DNA from: JAGWBD01 sp965220615
GTDB lineage: Bacteria > Chloroflexota > Anaerolineae > Aggregatilineales > Phototrophicaceae
DNA: 64,000 bases
Direction of reading: 5' to 3'
Assembly (NCBI GenBank): GCA_965220615.1
Contig: CBDCQL010000002.1
Coordinates: forward strand, 1,798,001-1,862,000
This document shows positions 37,622 to 46,532 of this stretch, piece by piece (within the stretch, counting starts at the first letter, position 1; each line of letters opens with the position of its first letter). Made by a program: the position numbers and the translations under genes. The notes below the pieces were generated by a model that saw only the letters and a program-made list of their open reading frames with translations, was not told the origin of the DNA and searched no databases.

Positions 37622-39760
37622 TCAGGGGACGCTGCGCAGGGCATTGACCACCCGGTTGACCGTATGGTGTGTGCGAAACAGACTGAACTCGCCCGGGCTG
37701 TCGGGGACGCGATTCAGAATGTTTTCGGACAGCAGAATCGACAGCCACAGGTCGATGTCATGCCCGATTACCCGTGCATCGAGCGAATCATGGCTGATCG
37801 TCTCGCCGCTGTCGTACAGCGCCAAAAGCGCGGTTACCAGTTGGTCCCGCTGGGCCAGCACCGCATGGCAAACCAGACTGTCCGTCTGCAGGGAAATACC
37901 CTTGGTCAGAAAGGCGCTGCGGGGATTGGGATAGTCATTCAGCGAGATGGCGTCATTGGCCACAAGGTAATCGATCGCGCGCTGGAAGTTGGTCCCCCTG
38001 TCATGCTCCAGCAGTCGCTTGTGCAGGCTCCCCAGCGGGCACCACAGAAAGCGCCTGAAACTGGTGAACTGTTCCACGCTGACGATGATGCGCCGCACCA
38101 TGGCCGCCGTTTCGGGCTCCATCTCCTCCAGACGCTGAAACGGGATTCCGCTCCATTCGAAACTGTGTAACTCCTGCGCCCGTCGTGGCAGTTGCAACAG
38201 TTTTTCGGAGCCCGAACGAAGGCTGATGACGGGCACCATGTCCTCGGGATTGAGGCGGTGCGGTATCAATTCCCGCCTCAGGATCTGTTCGCGCACCAGG
38301 CGGTCGATCCAGTCGGAGCGCCACAGATCGCTCAGGTTGCAGCCGGGCTGGCCCAGTTCGCGGTCCATCGCCAGACCCTTGATCAGAAAGCCGTAGTTGA
38401 CGTATTCCCAGCGACGGACCTGAAGTGTGCGTTCCACCCGCAAGACGATTCGGCTGGTGACCAGCCGTGTCTTGCCCACTATCGGATGGTCCGGGTTCAG
38501 CGACACGTCGCCGCTTTCCGGCACCGCCTTGAGGATGCCCATCTTCACAGCCTGTGTCACCAGGTCCTCACCGCGCGACACCGAGGAAACCGCAGCCACC
38601 TGCAGCAATTGCTCCACCAGAAGCTCCGGCGAGACGGAATCACGTTCCTCGCAGGACGTCAGACGGTCCAGCTGAATGATGATGCTGCTCCACTGCGAGG
38701 GCAGAAAGGCGGATGTGTCCTCTTCCCTCTCGGTCGACATCGATTCGGTCCACAGCGAGCGGTGCGTCTTGAGATTGGTGAAGTCTTCCACGTATTCGAC
38801 GGCGATGCCCGGGTTGCTTTCCAGTTGTCGGCTGGTACTGCCGCGCACGCTCCATACGATGACCTGCTTGCCACGGGAGCGCAGGCTGGTAAGCATGTCA
38901 TTGAAGTCGCGGTCGCCGCTGGCGACGATGTAGACGTCGGCGGCGTCCTCATGGCCGGTGTCGGTCGTGACGTCGCGCGCGATCCGCATGTCCGCGCTGT
39001 TCTTGCCGGGCAGGCTGTTCACAGCGTCAATATTGGCCATGAGCAGGCGCCGGGGCGCATCATCCGCGACTTCGTTGCCCGTCGCATCGACCAGGGGCGG
39101 CAAGCTGCCGCGCTGATACCAAGGGGCGTAGGCGGCCATCTTGACGACCTGACCGTAGGCATTGGCCTGGGAGATGAAGCGCTCGATCAGGTGATCCAGA
39201 TTGACTGTAAATCCCTGTTCATTCAGGCTGATGGTGATGTTTTCGAAATCGATGTATACGGCGACGTTGCGGGTTTGCTGCAACCCCGGCAACGTGGTCA
39301 GGGGCTGGAATACCACGGTGTCCTGCAGGTCCGTCCCTTCCAGCACGTTCTCAATGCCCCACACGCGAATTCGCGCGCTGGCGGCGTACTGGACCTCACG
39401 CAACAGGGGCACCAGGTCGTCGCTGTCGGTGACAAGAATGACTTCGTCCAGTCGCTCGCCGTCGGCGTCCGACAACAGCGACAGAAGCTCGGCGGACAAC
39501 TGGTCGCGCGGCGTCTGCGGCAAAATTTTGTAACCGGCATCGCGAAAAATGCGGGAAACGCGCGGTCCCTCGCCGTAGGCGGCATAAGGGTCCGGGTCCA
39601 CGACGGCGAGCGCGCGCAACTTGTCCGGGCCCACGAGGCCGGCGACCAGGGTCGCGTTGCCTTTCAACCCCACCGCCAGTTCCTGCAAATCTACGGCGAT
39701 TCCCCGCCGCTGCAGGCGTTGTCGCAGGTCTTGTACGTCTACTATCAAAAAAGCGGTCAT
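37622..39760 (-). CDS. large protein with two NYN/PIN-like nuclease domains
   Basis: A 712-aa protein. Residues about 1-150 look like a NYN-type PIN fold (FLIVDVQDL with an early Asp, VILVTDSDDLVPLL late). Residues about 165-335 are a second, better NYN domain (NVAVYIDFENI, ADMRIARDV, VYIVASGDRDFNDML) with the acidic residues expected for metal-dependent RNA cleavage. The remaining 370 residues are of unknown fold, possibly several winged helices. It is probably a ribonuclease or RNA-binding regulator. GGAG precedes the ATG after a run of eight T residues, and a good promoter lies upstream. Confidence 0.75.
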   Translation of the reverse strand: MTAFLIVDVQDLRQRLQRRGIAVDLQELAVGLKGNATLVAGLVGPDKLRALAVVDPDPYAAYGEGPRVSRIFRDAGYKILPQTPRDQLSAELLSLLSDADGERLDEVILVTDSDDLVPLLREVQYAASARIRVWGIENVLEGTDLQDTVVFQPLTTLPGLQQTRNVAVYIDFENITISLNEQGFTVNLDHLIERFISQANAYGQVVKMAAYAPWYQRGSLPPLVDATGNEVADDAPRRLLMANIDAVNSLPGKNSADMRIARDVTTDTGHEDAADVYIVASGDRDFNDMLTSLRSRGKQVIVWSVRGSTSRQLESNPGIAVEYVEDFTNLKTHRSLWTESMSTEREEDTSAFLPSQWSSIIIQLDRLTSCEERDSVSPELLVEQLLQVAAVSSVSRGEDLVTQAVKMGILKAVPESGDVSLNPDHPIVGKTRLVTSRIVLRVERTLQVRRWEYVNYGFLIKGLAMDRELGQPGCNLSDLWRSDWIDRLVREQILRRELIPHRLNPEDMVPVISLRSGSEKLLQLPRRAQELHSFEWSGIPFQRLEEMEPETAAMVRRIIVSVEQFTSFRRFLWCPLGSLHKRLLEHDRGTNFQRAIDYLVANDAISLNDYPNPRSAFLTKGISLQTDSLVCHAVLAQRDQLVTALLALYDSGETISHDSLDARVIGHDIDLWLSILLSENILNRVPDSPGEFSLFRTHHTVNRVVNALRSVP

Positions 39761-39870
39761 TTCTTCTCCAAAAAAAATGAAGGTCCGTTTGCGGCCGCGC
39801 CGGGAGCGGCACCGATCAGCAACCCACTACAGAATCTTTTCGCCCTTCATCCCCGTATTCAATTGTGCCA

Positions 39871-39899
39871 AATATAACAAAGGGCGGCACTTTTTACAA
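39871..39899 (-). promoter_or_regulatory. promoter of the tandem NYN gene
   Basis: The minus strand reads TTGTAA (39894-39899), 17 bases, TATATT (39871-39876). The leader of about 105 bases contains a GC-rich hairpin candidate and a T8 run just before the ribosome site, which could serve as an attenuator. Nothing else is seen in the 39761-39996 gap. Confidence 0.65.
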
Positions 39900-39996
39900 C
39901 GGCGAGATTCCGGCGGCATTTGATTTGAGGCGAAATAACCTCTGAAACTGAACGACGTCCGGCTGCGCCTCTGTCTACTCTGTACAGCGCTGCGAC

Positions 39997-41436
39997 TCAG
40001 TAGGCGCGCGCAAAGAGGGCGATTTCTCCGTTTTCGGCGCCAGTCAGCAGACAGGGTCCGCGATCCTCCGCCTGGTCGAAGGGGAAGCAACGAATCGTCG
40101 CGCCGGTCTCGTCCTTGACGCGTCGTTCGTCGTCGTCGTCGCCGGCCCAGTAGCCACGGGCCCATCCGCCGGCGTCAATGATTTCGCGCAAGTCCGCATA
40201 GTCGCGGGCATCGTGAATATTGTCATCGCGAAACATCGTCGCGGCGTTGAGCATGTTGCTCTGGATGGACTGCAGACTCTCCACAACGGCCTGCGTCAGG
40301 CCCGAACGAGCCACACTCGTTTTGCCTTCCCGCCCGGGGACGTCGCGACGCGCCAGCACGACCGAATTGTTGGCCACGTCGCGCGGGCCCAGTTCAAGCC
40401 GCAAGGGCACGCCGCGCAATTCCCAGTCATTGAATTTGAAACCGGGCCTCAGGCCTTCGCGCCCGTCAAGGTGGCTGCGAATGCCCGCGTCGTCCAGTTC
40501 TTCTTTCAGGGCCAGGGCGCTGGCATGGACCGTCTCGCGCTCTTCGTCGCCGCGGGTGATCGGCACGATCACGACCTGCCAGGGCGCGAGCCTGGGCGGC
40601 AATCGCAGTCCGGTGTCGTCGCCGTGGGCCATCACCACAGCGCCGACCATGCGCGTACTCAGGCCCCAGGAAGTCGTCCAGCACAACTTTTGTTGGTTGT
40701 TCTCGTCCAGAAAGCGAATGTCGAAGGCCTGCGCGAAATTCTGGCCCAGATTGTGGCTGGTGCCCGCCTGCAGGGCGCGTTTGTCGCCCATCATGGCCTC
40801 TATCGTGTAGGTGCGCAGCGCGCCGGCAAATCGCTCGATGTTGCTCTTGCGCCCACTGATGACCGGGATCGCCGCCTCGTTGATGGCCACGTCCGCATAG
40901 ATTTCCAGCATTTGCAGGGTCTCTGCCTCGGCTTCTTCATCCGTCGCGTGCGCGGTGTGTCCTTCCTGCCACAGAAACTCGGACGTGCGCAGGAAGGGTC
41001 GCGTGCGCAGTTCCCAGCGCACGACGTTCGACCACTGGTTGATCAGCAGCGGCAAGTCCCGCCAGGACTGAATCCATTCGCTGAAGGCCTCGCCGATGAT
41101 GGTCTCGGAGGTGGGCCGGATGACCAGCGCTTCCTCCAGTTTCTTGCCGCCGGCATGCGTCACGACCGCCAGTTCCGGGCTGAAGCCCTCGACGTGCTCC
41201 GCCTCGCGCCGCAAATAACTCTCCGGGATCAGCAGCGGAAAATAGGCGTTGCGGTGACCGGTTGCCTTGAAGCGCCGGTCGAGCGCGTCGCGGATGCCTT
41301 CCCAAAGCTCGTAGCCGTAGGGCTTGATGATGACCGAACCACGCACCGGTGACTGCGCCGCCAGGTCCGCCCGGTACACAATGTCGTTGTACCACCTGGA
41401 AAAGTCCTCGCTCTGGGGTGTGACCTGCGCTGCCAT
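39997..41436 (-). CDS. proS: prolyl-tRNA synthetase, short archaeal/eukaryal type
   Basis: A 479-aa class II synthetase of the ProS type without the bacterial editing insert. Motif 2 and 3 regions are visible (FLRTSEFLWQEGHTAHAT near residue 150, TTSWGLSTRMVGAVVMAHGD near 255), as are the anticodon domain (PWQVVIVPIT onward) and the C-terminal zinc-type domain ending in ALFARAY. Charging tRNA-Pro with Cys can be corrected by the YbaK homologue at 2499. A TATACT -10 lies 42 bases upstream. It is divergent from an aldo/keto reductase. Confidence 0.94.
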   Translation of the reverse strand: MAAQVTPQSEDFSRWYNDIVYRADLAAQSPVRGSVIIKPYGYELWEGIRDALDRRFKATGHRNAYFPLLIPESYLRREAEHVEGFSPELAVVTHAGGKKLEEALVIRPTSETIIGEAFSEWIQSWRDLPLLINQWSNVVRWELRTRPFLRTSEFLWQEGHTAHATDEEAEAETLQMLEIYADVAINEAAIPVISGRKSNIERFAGALRTYTIEAMMGDKRALQAGTSHNLGQNFAQAFDIRFLDENNQQKLCWTTSWGLSTRMVGAVVMAHGDDTGLRLPPRLAPWQVVIVPITRGDEERETVHASALALKEELDDAGIRSHLDGREGLRPGFKFNDWELRGVPLRLELGPRDVANNSVVLARRDVPGREGKTSVARSGLTQAVVESLQSIQSNMLNAATMFRDDNIHDARDYADLREIIDAGGWARGYWAGDDDDERRVKDETGATIRCFPFDQAEDRGPCLLTGAENGEIALFARAY

Positions 41437-41477
41437 GGAGATTCTCGTCCTTTTGAATTGCGGATCATGCGGGGCCC

Positions 41478-41483
41478 AGTATA
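41478..41483 (-). promoter_or_regulatory. -10 element of proS
   Basis: TATACT on the minus strand, 42 bases before the ATG, in a 108-base divergent gap that shows no other structure such as a T-box. Confidence 0.45.
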
Positions 41484-41512
41484 CATGAATTCGCCTGCAG
41501 GGGCTCCGGCTG

Positions 41513-41518
41513 TATAAT
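41513..41518 (+). promoter_or_regulatory. -10 element of the second aldo/keto reductase
   Basis: TATAAT on the plus strand, 27 bases before the start codon. The -35 region is not clear. Confidence 0.5.
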
Positions 41519-41544
41519 CCCGGCGGCGACGGGAGGGAGAATAC

Positions 41545-42534
41545 ATGCGCTACACAACGCTTGGCAACAGCGACATAAGAGTTTCGGTCATCGCCCTGGG
41601 TTGCTGGCCCTTTGGCGGTGTATTCGCCTGGGGCGAACAGGATGATGCCGACTCAATTGCCACGGTACATGCCGCGCTGGATGCCGGCGTAAACTTCTTT
41701 GATACCGCCGAAAGTTATGACAAGGGCAAGTCCGAGCAGGTGTTGGGAGAAGGGCTGCGGGGGCGACGCCACGAAGCCGTCATCGCCACCAAACTCATGG
41801 GCGACAGTTTGCATCCGGCGGCCATGCCGGCCGCCTGCGAGCGCAGCCTGCGCCTCCTCCAGACCGATTACATCGATCTTTACCAGATTCACTGGCCGAA
41901 CCATGACATCCCGCTGGCCGATTCCATCGGCGGCCTGCAGCGATTGCAGGAACAGGGCAAGGTGCGCGCCATCGGCGTCAGCAATTTCGGCCCGCTCGAT
42001 CTGTCGGACGCGGTCGCCGCCGGTCAGATCGTCACCAACCAGGTCAATTTCAGCCTGTTGTGGCGCGTCATCGAACGCCAAATCAAGCCGCTCTGCGAAG
42101 AGCTGGACGTCGGCATTCTTTGCTACAGCTCACTGGCCCAGGGCCTGCTGACGGGACGCTACGCCGCGATTGAGGACGTGCCCGACTACCTGAAACGCAC
42201 CCGCTGGTACAGTTGCACGCTGCCGGACACCAAACATTATGAAGAAGGTTGCGAAAGCGAAATCTTCGCGGCCTTGCCCGAAATCCGGGCGCTGGCCGAG
42301 TCCCTGAACACGACCATGGCCTGTCTTTCCATGGCCTGGCTCCTGCAGCAGAGCGGCGTGACCTCGGTGCTGGTCGGGGCGCGCAAACCGGAGGAAGTCT
42401 CCTGGAATCTGCCCGCGCTTGACCTCACGCTGGACGAGGCCACGCTGATTCAGTTGGCCAAAATCACGGAGCCCGTCAAACAGAAACTGGGCGACAATGC
42501 CGATATGTGGTTCAGTGAATCGCGGATGCGCTGA
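41545..42534 (+). CDS. aldo/keto reductase
   Basis: A 329-aa NADPH-dependent aldo/keto reductase. The tetrad is visible: Asp and Tyr in FFDTAESYDKG near residue 52, Lys in EAVIATKLM near 80 and His in YQIHWPNHD near 117. The cofactor loop VGARKPEEV lies near the end. It is distinct from the reductase at 12750 but shares the family. GGGAGGGAG precedes the ATG. It converges with the sugar transferase gene, 8 bases away. Substrate unknown. Confidence 0.88.
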   Translation: MRYTTLGNSDIRVSVIALGCWPFGGVFAWGEQDDADSIATVHAALDAGVNFFDTAESYDKGKSEQVLGEGLRGRRHEAVIATKLMGDSLHPAAMPAACERSLRLLQTDYIDLYQIHWPNHDIPLADSIGGLQRLQEQGKVRAIGVSNFGPLDLSDAVAAGQIVTNQVNFSLLWRVIERQIKPLCEELDVGILCYSSLAQGLLTGRYAAIEDVPDYLKRTRWYSCTLPDTKHYEEGCESEIFAALPEIRALAESLNTTMACLSMAWLLQQSGVTSVLVGARKPEEVSWNLPALDLTLDEATLIQLAKITEPVKQKLGDNADMWFSESRMR

Positions 42535-42542
42535 GTTGCGCC

Positions 42543-44075
42543 TCAGTAGGCCCGGTCGCGTCGCAGCAGAATGAGCCAGATCGTGCGCAGAATGATGCGC
42601 ACGTCCAGCCATACCGACCAGTTTTCGACGTACCAGAGATCGAAATGTGTGCGTTCCGCGATGGAGGTGTCGCCGCGCAGGCCGTTGACCTGGGCCCAAC
42701 CCGTCATGCCTGATTTCTCGCGGTGCCGTTCCATGTAGCGCGGGATCTGGTCGCGAAAGCGCATCACGTAGACCGGGCGCTCCGGACGCGGACCCACCAG
42801 GCTCATGTGCCCCAGCAGGACGTTGATCAGCTGCGGAATCTCATCCCAGTTGCTTCGCCGCAGAAACGTGCCCAGACGCGTACGCCGGGGATCGTCCCTG
42901 ACGGTCCAGCCAGGGCCGCCCTGCTCGGCATCGGCATGCATGGAACGGAACTTGATCATGGGAAAGGGCTGGCCATCCAGCCCCATGCGTTCCTGAATAT
43001 AGAAGGCCGGTCCGGTTGATTCCAGGCGCACCAACAGGGCGGTAAGCAGCAGAATGGGCGAAAGCAACACCAGCCCGCAGAACGAGACGCAGATATCCAT
43101 GGCGCGTTTCAGACTGAGCTTCCAGCCGCGCAGGGCGATGTCCCGTACGGTAAGCAGGGGAGTGCCCCCCATTTCGTCGACGTTGAGGTCGCCGGCCACC
43201 CAGGTGAACAGGTCCGGATAGACCTTGATGTCCACCTGGCCGCGCCGGCACAGGTTGATGAGTTCTTCCAGTTCCTCGCGTTGCGCTTCCGGCAGGGCGA
43301 CGATGACCTGTTCCACGTCAAAGCGGTCAATCAGTTGGGGTATATCCGCAAAACTGCCGATCACGTCGACTCCCGTGTCGGGTGAAGGTCCATTCCGGTC
43401 TCGCGCCACGACGCCGATCAAATTGTAGCCCATGCCGGAATCGGCCCGGATTCGTGCCGACATGTCCCGCGCCACCTCGCCGGCGCCGATGATCAACAGG
43501 GTCTCGTTGTCAAGGCCGCGGCGGCGCAGCCAGGCGCGCAAGGTGCGATACAGGCTTCGTCCGAACTCCACCAGCACGATGCTGAAGAGCAGAACGTAGA
43601 AGAACAGACTGCGCGGATAGTCCACCTGATACTCGGTGGCATTCATCAGCAGGTCAAGCACCAGACCCTGCAGGCCGTAGGCGAGCACCGCTCCCAGCAG
43701 GGTTGCACCCAGAATCCGGCGCATCTGGTCCAGGGTGCTGACCGAGCGCGCCAAATGGTAGAGCCGCGAGGCGTAAAACACCAGCAGTATGGTGCCAACG
43801 TGCAGCAGCAGGGTGGGCCCGTATTGCTCCAGCCTGGGCGGATCAATGGGAATGCTGAACAACTCGAAGGCGTTGCGGGCCCTGTAGGCCAACACAAAGG
43901 CCGCGGCCAGCATGATGACGTCCAGCAGCAGACGCAGCAGGTTTAGCAGCAGACGGATGCGACCGGTGCGGGCAGTCCGCTGCGCCGGGTTCAGATGCCC
44001 GGTTGCCGGATTTCCGCCAGCATCGCCCGGCCGCCCTTCAGCAGCAGGCCGGTCATGACCAGACTGTGTAGCCAC
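42543..44075 (-). CDS. polyprenyl-phosphate sugar phosphotransferase (exopolysaccharide priming enzyme)
   Basis: A 510-aa WbaP/WcaJ-type enzyme that moves a sugar phosphate from a nucleotide sugar to a lipid carrier, the first step of exopolysaccharide or O-antigen assembly. It has four N-terminal membrane segments (about 45-165), a Rossmann-like middle (ETLLIIGAGEVARDMSARI) and a fifth membrane segment near 325. The catalytic C-terminus has KFRSMHAD, RRSNWDEIPQLINVLLGHMSLVGPRPE and GMTGWAQVNGLRG. The only usable start is GTG at 44075, giving an 85-base overlap with the glycosyltransferase. Confidence 0.92.
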   Translation of the reverse strand: MATQSGHDRPAAEGRPGDAGGNPATGHLNPAQRTARTGRIRLLLNLLRLLLDVIMLAAAFVLAYRARNAFELFSIPIDPPRLEQYGPTLLLHVGTILLVFYASRLYHLARSVSTLDQMRRILGATLLGAVLAYGLQGLVLDLLMNATEYQVDYPRSLFFYVLLFSIVLVEFGRSLYRTLRAWLRRRGLDNETLLIIGAGEVARDMSARIRADSGMGYNLIGVVARDRNGPSPDTGVDVIGSFADIPQLIDRFDVEQVIVALPEAQREELEELINLCRRGQVDIKVYPDLFTWVAGDLNVDEMGGTPLLTVRDIALRGWKLSLKRAMDICVSFCGLVLLSPILLLTALLVRLESTGPAFYIQERMGLDGQPFPMIKFRSMHADAEQGGPGWTVRDDPRRTRLGTFLRRSNWDEIPQLINVLLGHMSLVGPRPERPVYVMRFRDQIPRYMERHREKSGMTGWAQVNGLRGDTSIAERTHFDLWYVENWSVWLDVRIILRTIWLILLRRDRAY

Positions 44076-44890
44076 AGCGGCGTCGACCTCCGGTAGTGTT
44101 TACGGTAAAAGATCAGCATGGCCCGTTGAAACTCGTGGCTGGCGCGGCGACTCTGGCGGCTGGCCGCGCGCTTGACGTGCTGCACCACCACCTGCGGCTG
44201 ATAGTAGACCTTCCAGCCGGCCGCCTTGATGCGCCAGGCCCAGTCCAGGTCCTCGCCATACATGAAAAAGTCTTCGTCCAGCAGCCCCGCCTGCCCGATG
44301 GCCTCCCTGCGCACAATCATGCAGGCGCCAACCACGGCGTCGACTTCCAGTTCCTGCCCGGGGTCGGCGAAGGTCATGTTGTAGCGTCCGAACTGCCGGT
44401 GGCGCGGAAACAGACGCGCCAGCCCCGTAAATCGATACAGCGACAGTTGCGGAGACGGAAAGCTGCGGCGGCATGCCAGGTCCAGGCTGCCGTCCGGCAG
44501 CACCAGGCGCGGCCCGGCAATGCCGATTTCCGGACGCGCGTCCATGTATTCCACCATCCTGGCGAGGGCGTCGGGCGGGACCTCGGTGTCCGGATTGAGC
44601 AGCATGGCGTGACGCGGCGCATCGTCCCGTATCCGCCCCGCGCCCTCATAACCCAACTGTCGAAGACCGAGATTGTTGCCGGCGGGATAACCACTGTTGA
44701 CGGGGTTGGCGATTACGTCCACCTGCGGGAATTCCTCACGCAACATGGCGACGCTGTCATCGCTGGAAGCATTATCGACCACCACGACGCGAAAGCGTTC
44801 CATGCCTTCGCTGGCCAACACGGTCTGCAAACAACGCCGCAACAGGTCCCGCGTGTTCCAGTTAAGGATGACGACGCCCAGGTCCGCCAC
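43991..44890 (-). CDS. family 2 glycosyltransferase, rhamnosyltransferase-like
   Basis: A 299-aa GT2 enzyme. It shows GVVILNWNTRDLLRRCL at the start, the nucleotide-sugar residues in VVVVDNASSDDS, the DxD-type LLNPDTEVPPDAL near residue 98, and GACMIVRREA and FMYGEDLDWAWRIKAAGW near 205. The last 30 residues contain a hydrophobic segment that may bind the membrane. It adds sugars to a lipid-linked glycan, fitting the adjacent priming enzyme. Start GTG with GGGAGGG close by. Confidence 0.9.
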   Translation of the reverse strand: MADLGVVILNWNTRDLLRRCLQTVLASEGMERFRVVVVDNASSDDSVAMLREEFPQVDVIANPVNSGYPAGNNLGLRQLGYEGAGRIRDDAPRHAMLLNPDTEVPPDALARMVEYMDARPEIGIAGPRLVLPDGSLDLACRRSFPSPQLSLYRFTGLARLFPRHRQFGRYNMTFADPGQELEVDAVVGACMIVRREAIGQAGLLDEDFFMYGEDLDWAWRIKAAGWKVYYQPQVVVQHVKRAASRQSRRASHEFQRAMLIFYRKHYRRSTPLWLHSLVMTGLLLKGGRAMLAEIRQPGI

Positions 44891-44940
44891 AAGCCCTCCC
44901 GCATTTCATTCTAGCATGGGCCCGATTCTGCGGCCAGCGC

Positions 44941-46473
44941 TCAGGGTGACGCGGTAGGCAGGGAGGTCAGGACATTGCCACCCAGTGCGGCGCGCAGGGC
45001 ATGACGGTCGTCCCAGGGGTATTCGGTCTCGCCAAAACACATGCTCTGTTCATGGCCCTTGCCGCAGGTCATCACGACGTCGCCAGGCCGGGCCAGCTGG
45101 CATGCGCGTAACAGCGCTGTCGCCCGGTCGGGTTCGCGCAAAAAGCTGCGTCCTTCCACACCGCCTGCATTGCTGCAAGCCTGCGCCATGGTCGCCAGAA
45201 TGCCATCGAGCGATTCGCTGCGCGGGTCTTCCGCGGTGAAGATGCTGATATCGGCCAGGCGGGCCGCGATGGCGGGCATCAGCCGCCGCTTCTCCAGGTC
45301 GCGCAAGCCGGCGCAGCCGAATACCACGATCAGCCGCTTGCCAGGAGCCAGCAGGGCCCGGCCGGCCTGCAGGGCCTTTTCCAGCGCGTCGGGCGTGTGG
45401 GCGAAGTCCACCAGGGCGGTGAAGTCCTGACCGGCCACCACCCGCTCCATACGACCGGGAATGGACGCCACGTCGGCGATGCCCTCCACGATATGCGCGT
45501 CGCTGACCCCCGTGATCTGCATCGCCGCGGCCGCGGCGGCGAGGCAGTTGCTGACGTTGAAATCGCCGGAAAGCCGTGTGATGATATCCAGCGAGCGGCC
45601 AAACGCAGGGCTCGCAGCAATAAAACGCGTGCCCCCGGGCGAGTGTCGAATGGACTCCGCCCGCAGGTCAGCATCCGCCTCGATGCCGAATGTGACTGCC
45701 CTGCCCTTCACCTCTTTCACAAGTGAGGCCGTCTGCTCGTCATCGGCATTGAGCAGGGCGACTCCCTGCCCCGGCGTCAACAACCCGAACATGCGCTTCT
45801 TGGCCGCGCGATAGGCCGCGAAACTGCCATGGAAGTCCAGGTGCTCATGCGTGACGTTGGTCAGGACGGCGGCCGCCAGGGTAACGCCGTTCAGCCGCCC
45901 CTGCGCCAGGCCGTGACTCGTCATTTCAAGCACGGCGTGGGTCAATCCGTTGGCGACCATCTGCGCCAGCAGGGACTGCACCTGCGGCGCGCCCGGCGTG
46001 GTGACGTGCAGACCGGTGTCGGCACGGCTGCTGCCGAGGTCGGCGGCAACCGTGCTGATCAAACCGGCGCGGCCATCACTGGCACGCTGCAGAATGCGAT
46101 GCAGCAATGTGGCCGTGGTGGTCTTGCCGTTGGTCCCGCTGACGCCGATAAGGCACAATTTGCGGGCCGGCCAATCATGCCAGGCCGCGGCCAGAAAACC
46201 CGTCGCCTCCGCCGCGTCGCGCAGCAGCGCAGAGGGGATACCTCGCGTATCCACGTCCCGTTCGAGAACCAACGCGGCGGCTCCGGCGGCGATCGCCTGC
46301 GGGATGAAGTCGTGACCGTCGGCGACCAGCCCCCTGCGCGCCACAAACAGACCGCCAGGCTGCAGTTTGCGATGGTCTTCCTCAACCGGTGCGCTGATGG
46401 TGCCATCACCATCGCTCCGCAACAGCGTGTCGGATGGCAGCGCCTGTAACAAATGCGAAAACTGTACACCCAT
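44941..46473 (-). CDS. murE: UDP-N-acetylmuramoyl-tripeptide synthetase (MurE-type Mur ligase)
   Basis: A 510-aa Mur ligase that adds the third amino acid of the peptidoglycan stem. It has the N-terminal UDP-binding domain, the ATP loop GVSGTNGKTTTATLLHRI near residue 112, MTSHGLAQGRL, NVTHEHLDFHGSF and the C-terminal domain with TAEDPRSE. The DNPR motif typical of diaminopimelate-adding enzymes reads EDPR, so Lys or Orn is possible. ATG at 46473 is chosen; a TTG two codons earlier is possible. No Shine-Dalgarno sequence is present, and the start adjoins the atp terminator. Confidence 0.92.
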   Translation of the reverse strand: MGVQFSHLLQALPSDTLLRSDGDGTISAPVEEDHRKLQPGGLFVARRGLVADGHDFIPQAIAAGAAALVLERDVDTRGIPSALLRDAAEATGFLAAAWHDWPARKLCLIGVSGTNGKTTTATLLHRILQRASDGRAGLISTVAADLGSSRADTGLHVTTPGAPQVQSLLAQMVANGLTHAVLEMTSHGLAQGRLNGVTLAAAVLTNVTHEHLDFHGSFAAYRAAKKRMFGLLTPGQGVALLNADDEQTASLVKEVKGRAVTFGIEADADLRAESIRHSPGGTRFIAASPAFGRSLDIITRLSGDFNVSNCLAAAAAAMQITGVSDAHIVEGIADVASIPGRMERVVAGQDFTALVDFAHTPDALEKALQAGRALLAPGKRLIVVFGCAGLRDLEKRRLMPAIAARLADISIFTAEDPRSESLDGILATMAQACSNAGGVEGRSFLREPDRATALLRACQLARPGDVVMTCGKGHEQSMCFGETEYPWDDRHALRAALGGNVLTSLPTASP

Positions 46474-46513
46474 AAACAAACAGTGGGCTCACCGGCATGC
46501 CGGCGGCCCACTG
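46472..46513 (-). terminator. terminator of the atp operon
   Basis: CAGTGGGC pairs with GCCCACTG (46481-46488 with 46506-46513) around an inner CCGGCATGCCGG, and the minus strand continues TTTGTTTA. It ends the Fo genes and directly abuts the murE start. Confidence 0.75.
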
Positions 46514-46532
46514 CCTCTATTCGACCGACGGA

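Noticed and set aside
41437..41544. T-box or other tRNA-sensing leader before proS
   Set aside because: The gap is short and contains no T-box sequence or specifier structure.
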